Assembly (NCBI GenBank): GCA_029860045.1 | Contig: JAOUBY010000012.1 | Coordinates: 1-42,216 of the forward strand | Reading direction: 5' to 3' | DNA length: 42,216 nucleotides | DNA from: Gammaproteobacteria bacterium | GTDB taxonomy: Bacteria; Pseudomonadota; Gammaproteobacteria; UBA9214 | Part shown: positions 18,534 through 30,399 of the stretch, piece after piece | How the letters are laid out: each line of letters opens with the position of its first letter | Numbering within the stretch: the stretch's first letter is position 1 | Position numbers and translations under genes: made by a program | Notes under the pieces: generated by a model | What the model saw: only the letters and a program-made list of their open reading frames with translations | What the model was told of the DNA's origin: nothing | Database searches by the model: none

Positions 18534-20503
18534 GCGCCGGCTCCCGGTGAACGGAATACAAACCAGAACAGCATCAGCATCAGACCGATGATCATGCTAA
18601 AGGCATAGGTATAGAGGTGACCGGTCTGGATCTTGCGCAGTACGCCCGAGACCCAGCCCACCACACGTGCACTGCCGTTGACAAGCAGGCCGTCGATCAG
18701 CATCACGTCGCCGACCCTCCACAGCAATTGCCCCATGCCACGCGCACCACCGGCAAACACAACCTCGTTGAAGTCATCGGCGTAATACTTGTTGACCAGC
18801 AACTGGTAGATGCCGTTGAAACGCTGGCGGATGTTGTCGGCAATCTGCGGGTTCTTTATGTAAATGTACCAGGCGGTCACGACACCGGCGATGGCAAGAT
18901 AGATGGCCGGACCACCAAAGGCATGCAGCACGAAACTGACCGGGCCGTGGTAATGCTCGCCGATTTCCGTCAGCACATCATGGCTTGCCGCGACATGTAT
19001 CACGCCGTTGAACCAGTCGCCAAACACCACCGGGTCGATCAGGTAACCGGCCAGCACCGAGGGAATCGCCAGCATGATCAGCGGGAAGGTCACCACCCAC
19101 GGTGTCTCGTGCAGGTGCTCGCGGGTATGGTCATCCATGCGCGGCTCGCCGTGGAACACCAGAAAATACATGCGGAAGCTGTACAGCGCGGTAATGAATA
19201 CACCGGCCAGCACGGCGATATACACCAGCCCTGCGCCCGGCAGATGCGAGTGGCGCACCGCCTCGATAATGGTGTCCTTGGAGTAGAAACCGGAGAAGAA
19301 CGGCGTACCGATCAGCGCCAGCGAACCGATCAGGGCGGTTATCCAGGTGATCGGCATGTACTTGCGCAACCCGCCCATGTTGCGGATATCCTGGTCGTGG
19401 TGCATGGCGATAATCACCGAACCGGCACCCAGGAACAGCAGCGCCTTGAAGAAGGCATGCGTCATCAGGTGGAATATGCCGGCGGCGTAGGCCGATGCCC
19501 CCAGCGCCACGGTCATGTAACCGAGCTGCGACAGCGTGGAATAGGCCACCACGCGCTTGATGTCATTCTGCACGATGCCGAGGAAGCCCATGAACAGCGC
19601 GGTAATGGCGCCGATAACCATCACGAACACCAGCGCGGTCTCGGACAACTCGAACAGCGGCGACATGCGTGCCACCATGAAGATACCGGCGGTCACCATG
19701 GTGGCCGCGTGGATCAGGGCAGAGATCGGTGTCGGGCCTTCCATGGAATCCGGCAGCCACACGTGCAGCGGCACCTGTGCCGACTTACCCATCGCACCGA
19801 TGAACAACAGGATGCAAATTACCGACATCAACGACCAGTCGGTACCCGGAATGACCTGGAACACGGCCTGCGCCTGGGCCGGGGCCGCGGCGAACACGGT
19901 CGCGTAGTCCATACTGTTGAAGGTCATGTAGATGGCGGCAATACCAAGCAGGAAACCGAAGTCGCCGACCCGGTTCACCAGGAATGCCTTCAGGTTGGCG
20001 TAGATTGCAGTCGGTTTCGTGTACCAGAAGCCGATCAGCAAATAGGAGACCAGGCCGACAGCCTCCCAGCCGAAAAACAGCTGCAGGAAGTTGTTCGACA
20101 TCACCAGCATCAGCATGGAGAAGGTGAACAGCGCGATATAACTGAAGAAGCGCTGGTAGCCCGGGTCATCATGCATGTAACCGATGGTGTAGATGTGCAC
20201 CATCAGGGACACGAAGGTCACCACGGACATCATCAGCACGGTAAGCTTGTCGACCAGGAAACCGACTTCAAAGTGGATGCCTTCAGAGACCATCCAGGTA
20301 TAGACCGTGGCGTTATACGTTTCCGCCCCGCCCCAGACAAACTGTTTCAGCACATACAAGGACAGGACGCAGGAGGCACCCACACCGAGAATGGTGACGG
20401 TATGTGCTCCAACACGCCCGATCACGCGACCAAACAGGCCGGCAATAATGGCGCCCAGCAGCGGTGCAAGCGGAATGGCAAGGTAAATCTGTTCCATACT
20501 CAT
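18530..20503 (-). CDS. nuoL: NADH-quinone oxidoreductase subunit L
   Basis: 657 residues, polytopic, the distal antiporter-like subunit. Besides the common core (AQVPLHVWLPDSMEGPTPISALIHAATMVTAGIF and KRVVAYSTLSQLGYM), it has the C-terminal extension of about 150 residues. This forms the long lateral helix and the last membrane segment (YTYAFSMIIGLMLMLFWFV). It starts 4 nt after nuoK. Confidence 0.98.
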   Translation of the reverse strand: MSMEQIYLAIPLAPLLGAIIAGLFGRVIGRVGAHTVTILGVGASCVLSLYVLKQFVWGGAETYNATVYTWMVSEGIHFEVGFLVDKLTVLMMSVVTFVSLMVHIYTIGYMHDDPGYQRFFSYIALFTFSMLMLVMSNNFLQLFFGWEAVGLVSYLLIGFWYTKPTAIYANLKAFLVNRVGDFGFLLGIAAIYMTFNSMDYATVFAAAPAQAQAVFQVIPGTDWSLMSVICILLFIGAMGKSAQVPLHVWLPDSMEGPTPISALIHAATMVTAGIFMVARMSPLFELSETALVFVMVIGAITALFMGFLGIVQNDIKRVVAYSTLSQLGYMTVALGASAYAAGIFHLMTHAFFKALLFLGAGSVIIAMHHDQDIRNMGGLRKYMPITWITALIGSLALIGTPFFSGFYSKDTIIEAVRHSHLPGAGLVYIAVLAGVFITALYSFRMYFLVFHGEPRMDDHTREHLHETPWVVTFPLIMLAIPSVLAGYLIDPVVFGDWFNGVIHVAASHDVLTEIGEHYHGPVSFVLHAFGGPAIYLAIAGVVTAWYIYIKNPQIADNIRQRFNGIYQLLVNKYYADDFNEVVFAGGARGMGQLLWRVGDVMLIDGLLVNGSARVVGWVSGVLRKIQTGHLYTYAFSMIIGLMLMLFWFVFRSPGAGA

Positions 20504-20507
20504 TGCG

Positions 20508-20813
20508 CTAGCCCTTTAATGTATCGAGGTCTTCGACATTGATGGTCTGGCGGTTACGGAACAGCACCACCAGGATCGCCAGGCCAATGGCCGCCTCGGC
20601 TGCCGCCACCGTGAGGATGAAGAACACGAACACCTGACCGGCCGTGTCGCCAAGAAAATAGGAGAAGGCGACAAAGTTCATGTTCACGGCAAGCAGCATC
20701 AGCTCGATCGCCATCAGCAGGATGATGACATTCTTGCGATTGAGGAAGATGCCCGCGACACTCAGGCCAAACAGGATCGCCCCCAGGATCAGGTAGTCGG
20801 ACAGTGCAATCAT
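20508..20813 (-). CDS. nuoK: NADH-quinone oxidoreductase subunit K
   Basis: 101 residues with three membrane helices; length matches the family (100 in E. coli). The two functional glutamates lie in [21 protein letters not shown] and [20 protein letters not shown]. The start overlaps the nuoJ stop by 4 bases. Confidence 0.98.
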   Translation of the reverse strand: MIALSDYLILGAILFGLSVAGIFLNRKNVIILLMAIELMLLAVNMNFVAFSYFLGDTAGQVFVFFILTVAAAEAAIGLAILVVLFRNRQTINVEDLDTLKG

Positions 20814-21421
20814 GGGTTCTTCTCTTCTGCCTTCATGCGGACAATCCGCACGCGGTCGGCAGGCTTTACCGACACCTGTTGTGACGGGTCCTGGTATTTC
20901 GTTTCCGGTCGCTTGCGCATGGTCAGCGCAATCGCCGCAATGATCGCCACCAGCAGGATCACCGAGGCAATCTCGAACGGGTACACGTATTCGGTATACA
21001 GCACGCCACCCAGTTCGCGTACGTTACTGTAGCCCTCCGCATGACGCGCGGGAATGGCGACCACTTCGCTACCAAAATGCTTCTTGCCGACCACCGCGAA
21101 CATCTCGGCAAAAATAATCAGCGCCACGACTACACCCAGCGGCAGGTATTTCACAAACCCTTCACGCAGCGGCGAGCTATTGATATCCAGCATCATCACC
21201 ACGAACAGGAACAGCACCATAACCGCGCCGACATAGACCAGCACCAGCGTGATGGCGAGGAACTCGGCCTCCAGCAGCAGCCACAGCGCGGCGCTGGTAA
21301 AGAAGGCCAGCACCAGGTGCAGCGCAGCGTGCACCGGGTTGCGCACGGTAATCACGCGCGCCGCAGCAAACACCAGGATGGTCGCGAAGAGGAAAAATAG
21401 TATGCGTTCGTAGTCCATCAA
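20810..21421 (-). CDS. nuoJ: NADH-quinone oxidoreductase subunit J
   Basis: 203 residues with five membrane helices. The conserved [22 protein letters not shown]-like region and [20 protein letters not shown], containing the pi-bulge helix of the complex I E-channel, are clear. A charged cytoplasmic tail ([18 protein letters not shown]) ends the protein. The start overlaps nuoI by 4 bases. Confidence 0.97.
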   Translation of the reverse strand: MMDYERILFFLFATILVFAAARVITVRNPVHAALHLVLAFFTSAALWLLLEAEFLAITLVLVYVGAVMVLFLFVVMMLDINSSPLREGFVKYLPLGVVVALIIFAEMFAVVGKKHFGSEVVAIPARHAEGYSNVRELGGVLYTEYVYPFEIASVILLVAIIAAIALTMRKRPETKYQDPSQQVSVKPADRVRIVRMKAEEKNP

Positions 21422-21906
21422 CGATACCTCGCATCCTGTTGACGATCAGCGGCTATCTGCGCCTCGTGCTTGTCGCCCACGGCCAGCAGCATGTCCTTGG
21501 TCATGACGTTCTCGCCGCGGTTCTCGAAGGCATACTCAAACTCGCGTGTCTCGACAATGGAATCCACCGGGCAGGACTCCTCGCAGAAGCCGCAATAGAT
21601 ACACTTGAAAAGATCAATGTCATAACGCGTGGTACGCCGCGTGCCGTCCTCACGCTCTTCCGCCTCGATGGTAATCGCCAGTGCCGGACACACCGCCTCG
21701 CACAGCTTGCAGGCAATACAACGCTCCTCTCCGTTCGGATAACGGCGCAGCGCGTGCAGGCCACGGAAACGATTCGACTGCGGGGTCTTTTCATCCGGGT
21801 ACTGCACCGTGATCTTGTCCGAGAACAGCCGCCGGCCGGTCAGCCGCATACCCTGGATCAGCTCCCAGAGAAACAGGCTTTTCATGAAGTTGGTGAAACC
21901 TTCCAT
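21418..21906 (-). CDS. nuoI: NADH-quinone oxidoreductase subunit I (two 4Fe-4S clusters)
   Basis: 162 residues from the ATG at 21906, preceded by GGAG; the open frame further upstream overlaps nuoH and does not look like NuoI. The protein carries clusters N6a and N6b in two CxxCxxCxxxCP motifs, [12 protein letters not shown] and [12 protein letters not shown], on the path to N2. It starts 13 nt after nuoH. Confidence 0.98.
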   Translation of the reverse strand: MEGFTNFMKSLFLWELIQGMRLTGRRLFSDKITVQYPDEKTPQSNRFRGLHALRRYPNGEERCIACKLCEAVCPALAITIEAEEREDGTRRTTRYDIDLFKCIYCGFCEESCPVDSIVETREFEYAFENRGENVMTKDMLLAVGDKHEAQIAADRQQDARYR

Positions 21907-21919
21907 CCTCAAACTCCGG

Positions 21920-23050
21920 TCAGTCGAACCATGGGCCAATATCAAGCACCACTGCGGCACCCTCCACGACCAGCCACACGATGGTGATCGGGATAAACAC
22001 CTTCCAGCCGAGCCGCATGATCTGGTCATAGCGGTAACGCGGGAAGGTGGCACGGAACCACAGGAAGAACAGCAGCATCAGCGAGGTCTTGCCGAACAGC
22101 CAGAAAATTCCCGGCACCCAGTCAAACCACGGCTCGAACCATGTTCCCTCGAACGGTGACAACCAGCCGCCCAGGAACATCAGCGCGGCCAGTGCCGCAA
22201 TCAGGATCATGTTGGCGTATTCAGCCAGGAAGAACACCGCGAATGCCATGCCGGAATACTCGACATGGAAACCGGCAACGATTTCCGACTCACCTTCCGA
22301 TACGTCGAACGGGGCACGGTTGGTTTCCGCGACCCCGGAGATGAAGTACACCAGGAACAGCGGGAACAGCGGCAACCAGAACCAGTGCAGGAAACTGCCC
22401 TGCTGTGCCTGCACGATCTCGACCAGGTTAAGACTGCCACCGGCAATCAGCACACCGACCAGCGCAAAGCCCATGGCGATTTCATAGGATACGATCTGCG
22501 CCGCCGAGCGCATCGCACCGAGGAACGCATACTTGGAGTTGGATGCCCAGCCGGCGATGATCACGCCGTACACGCCGATGGAGGTCAGCGCGAGGATATA
22601 CAGAAGACTGGCATCGATATTGGCCAGCACCAGCGTGTCGGTAAACGGCAGCACTGCCCAGGCGGCCAGCGCCGGTGCAATCGACAGCATGGGCGCAATC
22701 AGGAACAGAAAACGGTTGGCGTTGGTCGGGATGACGATTTCTTTCATCAACAGCTTGAGTGCATCCGCAATCGGCTGCAGCCAGCCGCGCGGGCCAACGC
22801 GGTTCGGCCCCACACGCACCTGCATGTAGCCGATAATCTTGCGCTCGGCAAAGGTCAGGTAGGCCACTGCACCCATCAGCGGCCCCACGATCAACACGAT
22901 CTTGATCAGCGTATAGACCAGCACGTTGGCCTTGATGTCTTCCCAGAAATGCACGCCCAGCATGACCGCCGCAACCGACCCGACCGTCAGTGCCAGCAGG
23001 ATGATGATCCAGTGCATCATGTAGGATTTACGTATCACGGTATCGGTCAT
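21920..23050 (-). CDS. nuoH: NADH-quinone oxidoreductase subunit H
   Basis: 376 residues from the ATG at 23050 ([19 protein letters not shown]), with GAGGAT upstream. NuoH anchors the peripheral arm and lines the quinone chamber. Typical blocks are [63 protein letters not shown] and [19 protein letters not shown]. It is longer than the E. coli protein (325) because of an extra N-terminal helix, as in many other proteobacteria. An alternative start at MMHWIII would remove nine residues. Confidence 0.97.
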   Translation of the reverse strand: MTDTVIRKSYMMHWIIILLALTVGSVAAVMLGVHFWEDIKANVLVYTLIKIVLIVGPLMGAVAYLTFAERKIIGYMQVRVGPNRVGPRGWLQPIADALKLLMKEIVIPTNANRFLFLIAPMLSIAPALAAWAVLPFTDTLVLANIDASLLYILALTSIGVYGVIIAGWASNSKYAFLGAMRSAAQIVSYEIAMGFALVGVLIAGGSLNLVEIVQAQQGSFLHWFWLPLFPLFLVYFISGVAETNRAPFDVSEGESEIVAGFHVEYSGMAFAVFFLAEYANMILIAALAALMFLGGWLSPFEGTWFEPWFDWVPGIFWLFGKTSLMLLFFLWFRATFPRYRYDQIMRLGWKVFIPITIVWLVVEGAAVVLDIGPWFD

Positions 23051-23060
23051 GGCGCGATCC

Positions 23061-25460
23061 TCACACCCGGTCCAGGGTAACCGGCCCGAACACCGCACCC
23101 AGCTTGCCGGATGCCACGGTACCCGCCTGGATCCAGACGCACCCATCCGCCACGCGTTCATCGATGCACACATCCATGACCACACTGGCCCCGCCCTGCT
23201 GCGCCGTTACGGTATAACCGTCACGCACACCACTCTTTTCCGCCTGGGCCGGGTTGATATGTATCAGACCGGCGGCCCCGGCATCCGGTGTTTTCTGCAG
23301 GGAACCTGCACGCCGCACCAGTGCATCGACGGCATAAATTGCCACGTCACCGACACGTTCCAGCCCGCTGGAGCCGGCCGCCTGCGCGGTTGGCCCGGAA
23401 GATTGACTGTTATCAAGTGAAATGGCGCCAACTTGCGCACGCAGTGCATCACGCACTTGCTCGCTGCTGTCTTGTTCAAAGCCGTCCAGTTCGAACTGGT
23501 TACCCAGCACGCGCAGCACCTTCCAGCCGGGGCGACTGTCTCCCACCGGGCTGGCCACGCCGTTAAAACTCTGCCAACGCCCCTCGGCATTGACGAAGGT
23601 ACCGGAGGTTTCCGTGAACGGGCCGATCGGCAGCAGAACATCGGCCGCCTGCTTCATGGCGTCACTGGCAAACGGGCTGAGCGATACGACAAAGTCCGCG
23701 CCATTCACGGCAGCCGAGGCAGTGGCGGCGTCATTACAGTCGCATTCCGGTTCGACATTGAATAACAGGTAGGCCTTGCGCGGATTGGCAAGCATGGCAC
23801 CGGCATCGAGGCCTGTCGTCGCAACGCTGCTGCCGGCCGGTCCGCGGTGCGGCAATACCCCGGCTAACCAGCCGCCGACACTGTTGGCGGCATCCGGCAA
23901 CAGGCCCAGCACGGCGCCGCTGTGTTCGGAAATCACGCCGGCCAGCGCCTTGAGTAGTGAGAACTGCGGGTGTGACGAAGCAACGCCGCCCAGCAATAGC
24001 GTGGCATGATCCGCACCCTGCAGGGTTGCGGCCATGGTGCGCTGGCTGTCATCCGGATCAGCCGCGGCAATCATTGCCTTGACGGCATCGGATGCATTGC
24101 GGGCGGCATCCGGATAGCAGGCGGCAATACCCGCCAGCGTGTTCGTCATCTGCGACGGTGCCACGATCGCCTTCGCGTGCACGTCAAACATGAACTCGTA
24201 ATCCAACGGATTAACAAACATGACCCGCGCACCGGCCAGCGCGGCCTTGCGCAGGCGATGCCCGGCAATCGGCTGATCCTTGCGAATATTGGAGCCGACC
24301 ACCAGCACTGCGTCGGCACCTTCCAGCTCCACCAGGGTCTGGCCCAACGTGGGACACAACGGCGCCTCGGCCTGGTCGGTAAAATCGGCCTGACGCAGAC
24401 GATGGTCAATGTTGCTGACACCCAGACCACGCGCCAGTGCCTGCAATAATGAGAGCTCTTCCAGGGTGGCAGTCGGTGATGCCAGTACACCCACCTGCTC
24501 GGTACCACTGCTGTTGATGACATTGCGCAGGCCATCGACAGTGGCCTGCAGTGCAGTCTCCCAGTCAACCGCCTGCCACTCGCCATCGACCTTCACCATC
24601 GGCGCACTAACACGATCTTCTGCATACAGTCCTTCGTAGCCGAAACGGTCGCGGTCGGACAGCCAGACCTCGTTGATGTCCTCGTTCTCGCGTGGCACCA
24701 CGCGCATCACCTGGCCACGCCGGGTGTGTACCAATATATTCGAGCCAATGGCATCGTGCGGCGCCACGGAGGCGTGCTGCTGCAGCTCCCAGGCGCGCGC
24801 CGTGAAACGGAACGGCCGTGAGGTCAGCGCACCGACCGGGCAGACATCGATGACGTTACCGGACAGCTCCGATTCCAGAGACGTTTCGATATAGGTACCG
24901 ATCTCCACGTTCTCACCACGGCCGGTAGCACCCAGCTCCATCTTGCCGGCGACCTCGCGCAGCATGCGGATACAGCGCGTACAGTGGATGCATCGCGTCA
25001 TGTCGGTCGCTATCAGCGGCCCGATAAACTTGTCCTTGACGACCCGCTTCTTCTCGGCAAAGCGTGACACGTCACCACCATAGCCCAACGCCAGGTCCTG
25101 CAATTCACACTCACCGCCCTGGTCGCAGATCGGGCAATCCAGCGGGTGGTTGATGAGCAGGAATTCCATGACGGCCTTTTGCGCGCCAGTGGCAATATCC
25201 GAGCGGGTAAACACCTTCATACCCTCGGCAACCGGCGTCGCACAGGCCGGCAACGGTTTCGGCACCTTTTCAACCTCGACCATGCACATGCGGCAGTTGG
25301 CGGCGACGGAAAGTTTCTTGTGGTAACAGAAGCGCGGAATGGAAATGCCGGCCGCATCCGTTACCTCGATAATCATTGCGCCCTTGCGCGCCTTGAACGG
25401 CTGCCCATCGATCTCGATGTTCACCGTGTCTTCTGCAGGAATTTCGGGCCGCGCACTCAT
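23061..25460 (-). CDS. nuoG: NADH-quinone oxidoreductase subunit G (iron-sulfur, molybdopterin-enzyme-like)
   Basis: 799 residues. The N-terminal part carries the 2Fe-2S site ([21 protein letters not shown], with a further Cys in LPACATPV). Next come the His-ligated cluster N5 ([18 protein letters not shown]) and the 4Fe-4S motifs beginning [10 protein letters not shown]. The long C-terminal part is a molybdopterin-oxidoreductase-like fold without obvious cofactor function ([50 protein letters not shown]), as usual for NuoG. Its start overlaps nuoF by 4 bases. Confidence 0.97.
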   Translation of the reverse strand: MSARPEIPAEDTVNIEIDGQPFKARKGAMIIEVTDAAGISIPRFCYHKKLSVAANCRMCMVEVEKVPKPLPACATPVAEGMKVFTRSDIATGAQKAVMEFLLINHPLDCPICDQGGECELQDLALGYGGDVSRFAEKKRVVKDKFIGPLIATDMTRCIHCTRCIRMLREVAGKMELGATGRGENVEIGTYIETSLESELSGNVIDVCPVGALTSRPFRFTARAWELQQHASVAPHDAIGSNILVHTRRGQVMRVVPRENEDINEVWLSDRDRFGYEGLYAEDRVSAPMVKVDGEWQAVDWETALQATVDGLRNVINSSGTEQVGVLASPTATLEELSLLQALARGLGVSNIDHRLRQADFTDQAEAPLCPTLGQTLVELEGADAVLVVGSNIRKDQPIAGHRLRKAALAGARVMFVNPLDYEFMFDVHAKAIVAPSQMTNTLAGIAACYPDAARNASDAVKAMIAAADPDDSQRTMAATLQGADHATLLLGGVASSHPQFSLLKALAGVISEHSGAVLGLLPDAANSVGGWLAGVLPHRGPAGSSVATTGLDAGAMLANPRKAYLLFNVEPECDCNDAATASAAVNGADFVVSLSPFASDAMKQAADVLLPIGPFTETSGTFVNAEGRWQSFNGVASPVGDSRPGWKVLRVLGNQFELDGFEQDSSEQVRDALRAQVGAISLDNSQSSGPTAQAAGSSGLERVGDVAIYAVDALVRRAGSLQKTPDAGAAGLIHINPAQAEKSGVRDGYTVTAQQGGASVVMDVCIDERVADGCVWIQAGTVASGKLGAVFGPVTLDRV

Positions 25461-26755
25461 GCCGCCACCCCGTCGGAAGATGCACCACCCACCATGCAGC
25501 GCTTGTGGGTAATGTGATATTCGAATTCATCACGGAAGTGACGCAGGAAACCCTGCACCGGCCACGCCGCCGCCTCGCCGAAGGCGCAAATGGTCTTGCC
25601 GGCGATCTGGTCCGCGGCACTCAGCAGCAGGTCGAGATCCTCGGGACGTCCCTGGCCTTCCTCGATGCGCTTGATAATGCGGTACATCCAGCCGGTACCC
25701 TCCCGGCACGGCGTACACTGGCCGCAGGACTCCGCGTAGTAGAACCGTGACACGCGCATGGATGCCTTGACCATGCAGGTGGAATCATCCATCACGATGA
25801 CGGCACCGGAACCGAGTGCGGAACCCGCCTTGGCCAACGAGTCATAGTCCATGTCGGTTTCCATGATGATGTCGGCAGGCAGCACCGGCATGGAGGAACC
25901 ACCGGGAATCACCGCCTTCAGCTTGTGACCGTCGCGCACGCCACCAGCCATCTCCAGCAGGTCTTTAAACGGTGTACCCATCGGGATTTCGAAGTTGCCC
26001 GGGTTGTTGACGTGCCCGGACACTGAAAAAAGTTTTACACCGCCATTGTTCGGCTTGCCGAGATTCAGGAACCAGTCGCCACCATTGCGAATGATCGCCG
26101 GCACCGAGGCCAGCGTTTCCGTGTTATTGATGGTGGTCGGCTTGCCATACAGGCCGAAGTTGGCCGGGAACGGCGGCTTGAAGCGCGGCTGGCCCTTCTT
26201 GCCTTCCAGTGATTCCAGCAGCGCAGTTTCCTCACCGCAGATATAGGCACCGGCACCCAGGTGGCTGTAACACTGGAAATCCACGCCGGAACCAAGAATG
26301 TTCTCGCCGAGAAAACCGGCTGCTCGCGCTTCAGCGAGTGCCTGTTCGAAACGCTCGAACGGCTCGTGGTGAAACTCGCCACGCATGTAGTTGTAACCAA
26401 CGGTTGCGCCCATGGCATAGCCGGCGATGGCCATGCCCTCGACCAGCGCATGCGGATTGAAGCGCAGGATGTCGCGGTCCTTGCAGGTGCCCGGCTCGGA
26501 TTCGTCCGAGTTACAGACCACATACTTCTGGACCGGCGCGTTGCGTGGCATGAAACTCCACTTCAACCCGGTCGGGAACCCCGCACCACCACGACCACGC
26601 AGGCCGGATGCCTTGACCGTCTCGATGACGTCTTCCTGCGGGATCTTTTCCGCAAGGATTTTCTTCCACGCCTGGTAACCACCGACCTTGAGGTAATTCT
26701 CAAGCGTCCATGGCTGATCGAACTGCAAGGTATCAAAACAGACTTGTACGCTCAT
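25457..26755 (-). CDS. nuoF: NADH-quinone oxidoreductase subunit F (NADH and FMN binding)
   Basis: 432 residues. NuoF oxidises NADH through FMN and passes electrons to cluster N3. The NADH site is [16 protein letters not shown]. The FMN site lies around [19 protein letters not shown] and [19 protein letters not shown]. Cluster N3 is held by [15 protein letters not shown] plus a later Cys in [11 protein letters not shown]. It starts 3 nt after nuoE. Confidence 0.98.
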   Translation of the reverse strand: MSVQVCFDTLQFDQPWTLENYLKVGGYQAWKKILAEKIPQEDVIETVKASGLRGRGGAGFPTGLKWSFMPRNAPVQKYVVCNSDESEPGTCKDRDILRFNPHALVEGMAIAGYAMGATVGYNYMRGEFHHEPFERFEQALAEARAAGFLGENILGSGVDFQCYSHLGAGAYICGEETALLESLEGKKGQPRFKPPFPANFGLYGKPTTINNTETLASVPAIIRNGGDWFLNLGKPNNGGVKLFSVSGHVNNPGNFEIPMGTPFKDLLEMAGGVRDGHKLKAVIPGGSSMPVLPADIIMETDMDYDSLAKAGSALGSGAVIVMDDSTCMVKASMRVSRFYYAESCGQCTPCREGTGWMYRIIKRIEEGQGRPEDLDLLLSAADQIAGKTICAFGEAAAWPVQGFLRHFRDEFEYHITHKRCMVGGASSDGVAA

Positions 26756-26758
26756 ACC

Positions 26759-27262
26759 CTACTCCAGCCCGTCCAGGATGGCGTCGACCTTTTCCGGTGT
26801 CAGCTTTTCATGGTAATGACCGTTCACGGTCATCATCGGCCCGGCTGAACAAGCGGCCAGGCATTCCTCTTCCATCTTGAGCGTGATGCGGCCGTCCGGC
26901 GTGGTCTCACCCAGCGCAATACCAAGCTTTTTCTCCACGTGCTCAACGAGGCTTTCCGCCCCGCACAGCATGCAGGAAATGTTGGTGCAAATGGCCACCA
27001 TGTTGCGCCCGACCGGTTCCAGTTCGACCATGGAATAAAAACTGCCGACCTCGTAGACCAGCACCGTGGGCATATCGAGATAATCCGCCACGGCATCCAT
27101 CAATTCACGCGTGACCCAGCCACCGTTCTGTTCCTGAGCGGCCTGCAAGGCGCTCAGCACGGCTGACTTCTTCTGGTCTGCGGGATACTTTGCAATCCAG
27201 GCATCGATGGTTGCGCGCGACTCATCGGTCAGCAGGTCGGACTTGCGGGTCTGGGTACTCAT
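26759..27262 (-). CDS. nuoE: NADH-quinone oxidoreductase subunit E (2Fe-2S)
   Basis: 167 residues, thioredoxin-like ferredoxin fold carrying cluster N1a, with Cys ligands in CTNISCMLCGAE and ECLAACSAGPM. The upstream helical part contains YPADQKKSAVLSALQAAQEQNGGW. Its ATG overlaps the nuoD stop by one base, so the two are probably translationally coupled. Confidence 0.98.
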   Translation of the reverse strand: MSTQTRKSDLLTDESRATIDAWIAKYPADQKKSAVLSALQAAQEQNGGWVTRELMDAVADYLDMPTVLVYEVGSFYSMVELEPVGRNMVAICTNISCMLCGAESLVEHVEKKLGIALGETTPDGRITLKMEEECLAACSAGPMMTVNGHYHEKLTPEKVDAILDGLE

Positions 27263-28515
27263 CAGCGGTCAATCTCTCCGAACACGATATCCTGGGTGCC
27301 GATCACGGCCACCACGTCGGCCAGCATGTGGCCGCGTGTCATTTCGTCAATGCCCGCCAGGTGGGCAAAACCGGGCGCACGCACCTTCAGGCGATACGGC
27401 TTGTTGGCACCATCGGAGACCAGGTACACACCGAATTCACCCTTGGGGTGCTCGATGGCGGCATAGGCCTCACCGGCCGGCACACAGAACCCCTCCGTAA
27501 ACAGCTTGAAGTGGTGAATCAGTGATTCCATGTCGGCCTTCATTTCTTCACGTCGCGGCGGCGCCAGCTTGTTGTCTTCCAGCATCACCGGGCCGGGGTT
27601 GTTGCGCAGCCACTTGATGCATTGCTTGATGATGCGGTTTGACTGGCGCATCTCCTCGATGCGCACCAGGTAACGGTCATAGCAGTCGCCGGTCACGCCA
27701 ATCGGGATGTCGAACTGCATGCGGTCGTAGACTTCGTAGGGCTGCTTCTTGCGCAGGTCCCACTCCACACCGGAACCACGCAGCATCGGGCCGGTAAAGC
27801 CCAGTTGCATGGCGCGCTCCGGCGACACCACGCCGATGCCGACGGTGCGCTGTTTCCAGATGCGGTTATCGGTCAGCAGGGTTTCGTATTCATCCACACA
27901 CCCCGGAAAACGTTCGGTAAAGGCTTCAATAAAGTCGAGCAGCGAACCCTGGCGATCGGCATTCTTTTTATCGACGTCCTTCTGGCTGTGCCACTTGGAC
28001 GCCTCGTATTGCGGCATCACGTCCGGCAGGTCGCGATAGACGCCACCAGGGCGGTAATAGGTCGCATGCAGGCGCGCGCCGGATACCGCCTCGTAGCAGT
28101 CCATCAGGTCTTCGCGCTCGCGGAAGGCATACAGGAATACCGTCATCGCACCGATGTCGAGACCGTGCGCACCCAGCCACAACAGGTGATTGAGGAGGCG
28201 GGTAATCTCGTCGAACATGACGCGGATGTATTGCGCGCGGACCGGTGCCTCGACGCCGAGCAGTTTTTCCATCGCCAGCACGTAACCGTGCTCGTTGCAC
28301 ATCATGGAAACGTAATCGAGCCGGTCCATGTAGCCGATGCTCTGGTTGAACGGCTTGTTCTCGGCCAGCTTCTCGGTGCCACGATGCAGCAGGCCGATGT
28401 GCGGGTCGGCGCGCTCGATCACCTCGCCATCCATCTCCAGCACCAGGCGCAACACGCCATGCGCAGCCGGATGTTGCGGGCCGAAGTTCAGGGTGAAATT
28501 ACGAATCTCTGGCAT
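27262..28515 (-). CDS. nuoD: NADH-quinone oxidoreductase subunit D
   Basis: 417 residues, the 49-kDa homolog that forms the quinone site with NuoB. Family marks: [54 protein letters not shown], and the C-terminal [28 protein letters not shown] to VFGEIDR. It is separate from NuoC here, whereas enterics have a NuoCD fusion. It starts 3 nt after nuoC. Confidence 0.98.
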   Translation of the reverse strand: MPEIRNFTLNFGPQHPAAHGVLRLVLEMDGEVIERADPHIGLLHRGTEKLAENKPFNQSIGYMDRLDYVSMMCNEHGYVLAMEKLLGVEAPVRAQYIRVMFDEITRLLNHLLWLGAHGLDIGAMTVFLYAFREREDLMDCYEAVSGARLHATYYRPGGVYRDLPDVMPQYEASKWHSQKDVDKKNADRQGSLLDFIEAFTERFPGCVDEYETLLTDNRIWKQRTVGIGVVSPERAMQLGFTGPMLRGSGVEWDLRKKQPYEVYDRMQFDIPIGVTGDCYDRYLVRIEEMRQSNRIIKQCIKWLRNNPGPVMLEDNKLAPPRREEMKADMESLIHHFKLFTEGFCVPAGEAYAAIEHPKGEFGVYLVSDGANKPYRLKVRAPGFAHLAGIDEMTRGHMLADVVAVIGTQDIVFGEIDR

Positions 28516-28518
28516 GTC

Positions 28519-29274
28519 CTACTCCGCCGCCTGTTCTTCTGTGGCTTCCGGCTCTTCGACAGGCTGCGCCAGGTCGACCGAGTCAACCTGATCACCGCGA
28601 ACAACCTTCGGCACCAGCACGCGGGGCTCAATGCTGACCGGCTGGTAGACCACACGTTTTTTCTCGGCATCGTAGATCACTTCCACGTTACCGCTGAGCG
28701 GGAAGTCCTTGCGGAACGGGTGGCCCACGAAACCGTAGTCGGTCAACAGGCGACGCAGGTCCGGATGACCTTCAAACAGGATGCCATACAGGTCAAACGC
28801 CTCGCGCTCGTACCAGTCGGCGCTGTTCCAGACGCCGATGACCGACGGCACCACCGGCAGATCGTCGTCAGGGGCAAACACCTTCAGCCGCAGGCGGCGG
28901 TTGGTGCTGATCGATAGTAAATGGTGAACGGCGGCGAAACGGCGCGTGCTGCGTGGTTTCTCCACCACCAGGTCTTCAGTGACTGCACCCATGTGCCCGG
29001 CCGTCACCGCCTCGACGCCGCGGCTGAAACCGGAGCTGCTGGTCTCCTCGGTGGCCCATTCGTCACGCCCGTGATGGAAGTAGTCCACGCCACACAGATC
29101 GATAAGCATTTCAAAACCGAATGCCGGCTCGTCACGCAGGGCAGTCGCCACCTCGAGCAAATCCTCGCAGGCCACTTCCACGGTCACCTCGCCCACGGCA
29201 TCGATCACCGCCGGCAGCTTGTCAGCGAAGCGCTCGTGCAGCTGTTCTGCAAGCTGGCGTGAAGAATTAGACAC
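28519..29274 (-). CDS. nuoC: NADH-quinone oxidoreductase subunit C
   Basis: 251 residues from a GTG at 29274, with AAAGG upstream. The family signature is [29 protein letters not shown] plus [13 protein letters not shown] less conserved stretch in the middle ([20 protein letters not shown] to [10 protein letters not shown]) makes it longer than minimal NuoC proteins, similar to other non-enteric proteobacteria. The acidic C-terminus ([12 protein letters not shown]) is unconserved. It starts 22 nt after nuoB. Confidence 0.97.
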   Translation of the reverse strand: MSNSSRQLAEQLHERFADKLPAVIDAVGEVTVEVACEDLLEVATALRDEPAFGFEMLIDLCGVDYFHHGRDEWATEETSSSGFSRGVEAVTAGHMGAVTEDLVVEKPRSTRRFAAVHHLLSISTNRRLRLKVFAPDDDLPVVPSVIGVWNSADWYEREAFDLYGILFEGHPDLRRLLTDYGFVGHPFRKDFPLSGNVEVIYDAEKKRVVYQPVSIEPRVLVPKVVRGDQVDSVDLAQPVEEPEATEEQAAE

Positions 29275-29296
29275 TATTTATTTACCTTTCGGTCTC

Positions 29297-29773
29297 TTAG
29301 CGGGCTATGGTGTTGGTGCGTTTGATCTTGTTCTGCAGTTGCAGAATGCCGTACAGGAGGGCCTCGGCCGTCGGGGGACAACCAGGCACGTAGATATCGA
29401 CCGGCACAATGCGGTCACAGCCGCGCACCACTGAATAGGAATAATGGTAGTAACCGCCGCCATTGGCACAGGAACCCATTGAGATCACCCAGCGTGGCTC
29501 CGCCATCTGGTCATACACCTTGCGCAGTGCCGGCGCCATCTTGTTGCACAGCGTACCGGCGACAATCATCACATCCGACTGGCGCGGACTGCCGCGGAAC
29601 ACGACACCGAAACGGTCAAGGTCATAACGCGAGGCACCGGCCTGCATCATTTCCACCGCGCAACAGGCCAGGCCGAAGGTCATCGGCCACATCGAACCGG
29701 TGCGCGCCCAGTTGATCAGGCTGTCGGCCGTGGTGGTGACGAAGCCTTCCTTGAGCAGGCCCTCGACACTCAT
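29297..29773 (-). CDS. nuoB: NADH-quinone oxidoreductase subunit B (cluster N2)
   Basis: 158 residues. NuoB holds the terminal 4Fe-4S cluster N2 that reduces quinone. The Cys ligands are in [26 protein letters not shown] and [17 protein letters not shown]. It lies 28 nt after nuoA. Confidence 0.98.
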   Translation of the reverse strand: MSVEGLLKEGFVTTTADSLINWARTGSMWPMTFGLACCAVEMMQAGASRYDLDRFGVVFRGSPRQSDVMIVAGTLCNKMAPALRKVYDQMAEPRWVISMGSCANGGGYYHYSYSVVRGCDRIVPVDIYVPGCPPTAEALLYGILQLQNKIKRTNTIAR

Positions 29774-29801
29774 CGTGCACAGTCTCCGGCGCTAAAAAAT
29801 G

Positions 29802-30158
29802 CTACTCCCACTCCAAGGCCCCTTTCTTCCATTCATAGATGAAGCCAATCACCAGGATGCCAAGGAACAACATCATGGCGAGAAATCCGAACATGCCAAT
29901 GGACTCCAGCACCACCGCCCACGGGAACAGGAAGGCAATTTCGAGATCAAACAGGATGAACAGGATGGCAACCAGGTAGTAGCGCACGTCAAAGCGCATG
30001 CGCGTATCTTCAAAGGCCTCGAAGCCACATTCAAAGGGGGAATTTTTCTGGCTATCCGGCTTGTTCGGTGCGAGCAGGAAGCCCATCACGATCGGCCCGA
30101 CACCCACCGCGATACCAATTGCGATGAAGATCAGAATCGGCAGATAATTTTCCAGCAT
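29802..30158 (-). CDS. nuoA: NADH-quinone oxidoreductase subunit A
   Basis: 118 residues with three membrane helices. It shows YECGFE-type sequence ([44 protein letters not shown]), the family core of NuoA/ND3. It is the first gene of the operon, about 80 nt after the predicted transcription start; the ribosome site is weak (GTGAGA). Confidence 0.98.
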   Translation of the reverse strand: MLENYLPILIFIAIGIAVGVGPIVMGFLLAPNKPDSQKNSPFECGFEAFEDTRMRFDVRYYLVAILFILFDLEIAFLFPWAVVLESIGMFGFLAMMLFLGILVIGFIYEWKKGALEWE

Positions 30159-30246
30159 CGTTATTGTCTCACGTGGCCGGGTCAGTCATGTGCCCGCACC
30201 TTCATTTGTATTTTCGGGCCAGACATGCGGTGCAAAAAGATTGTGC

Positions 30247-30275
30247 AGTCTAGGCCAGCACACCCCGACTGTCAA
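30247..30275 (-). promoter_or_regulatory. Promoter of the nuo operon
   Basis: Perfect -35 TTGACA (30275-30270), 17-base spacer, -10 TAGACT (30252-30247). It lies between tRNA-Leu and nuoA, with transcription expected to start near 30240. Confidence 0.8.
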
Positions 30276-30335
30276 GTTGGGGGAGCCCCACATTTATTAT
30301 ATATTTCAGTAAGTTATCTGTATTTTCTATGGGTA

Positions 30336-30360
30336 TAAAAAATCAGGATAAACCCCCTGG
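30336..30360 (-). terminator. Possible terminator after tRNA-Leu
   Basis: A short stem (CAGG/CCTG around eight bases) is followed on the minus strand by ATTTTTTAT. The stem is weak but the T-run is good. It would end the tpiA-secG-tRNA-Leu transcript before the nuo promoter. Confidence 0.45.
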
Positions 30361-30399
30361 AGCGCCCGCAAAATGCGATGGCTGCAGGGACTTTTACAA

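Noticed and set aside
18617-20542. Long plus-strand open frame of about 640 codons opposite nuoL
   Set aside because: It is the antisense of nuoL, His/Gln/Asp-rich with no recognisable domain, and arises from GC-rich codon bias.
27262-29274. Split NuoC and NuoD as a possible broken NuoCD fusion
   Set aside because: Both have proper starts and stops, and separate genes are the common state outside enterics.
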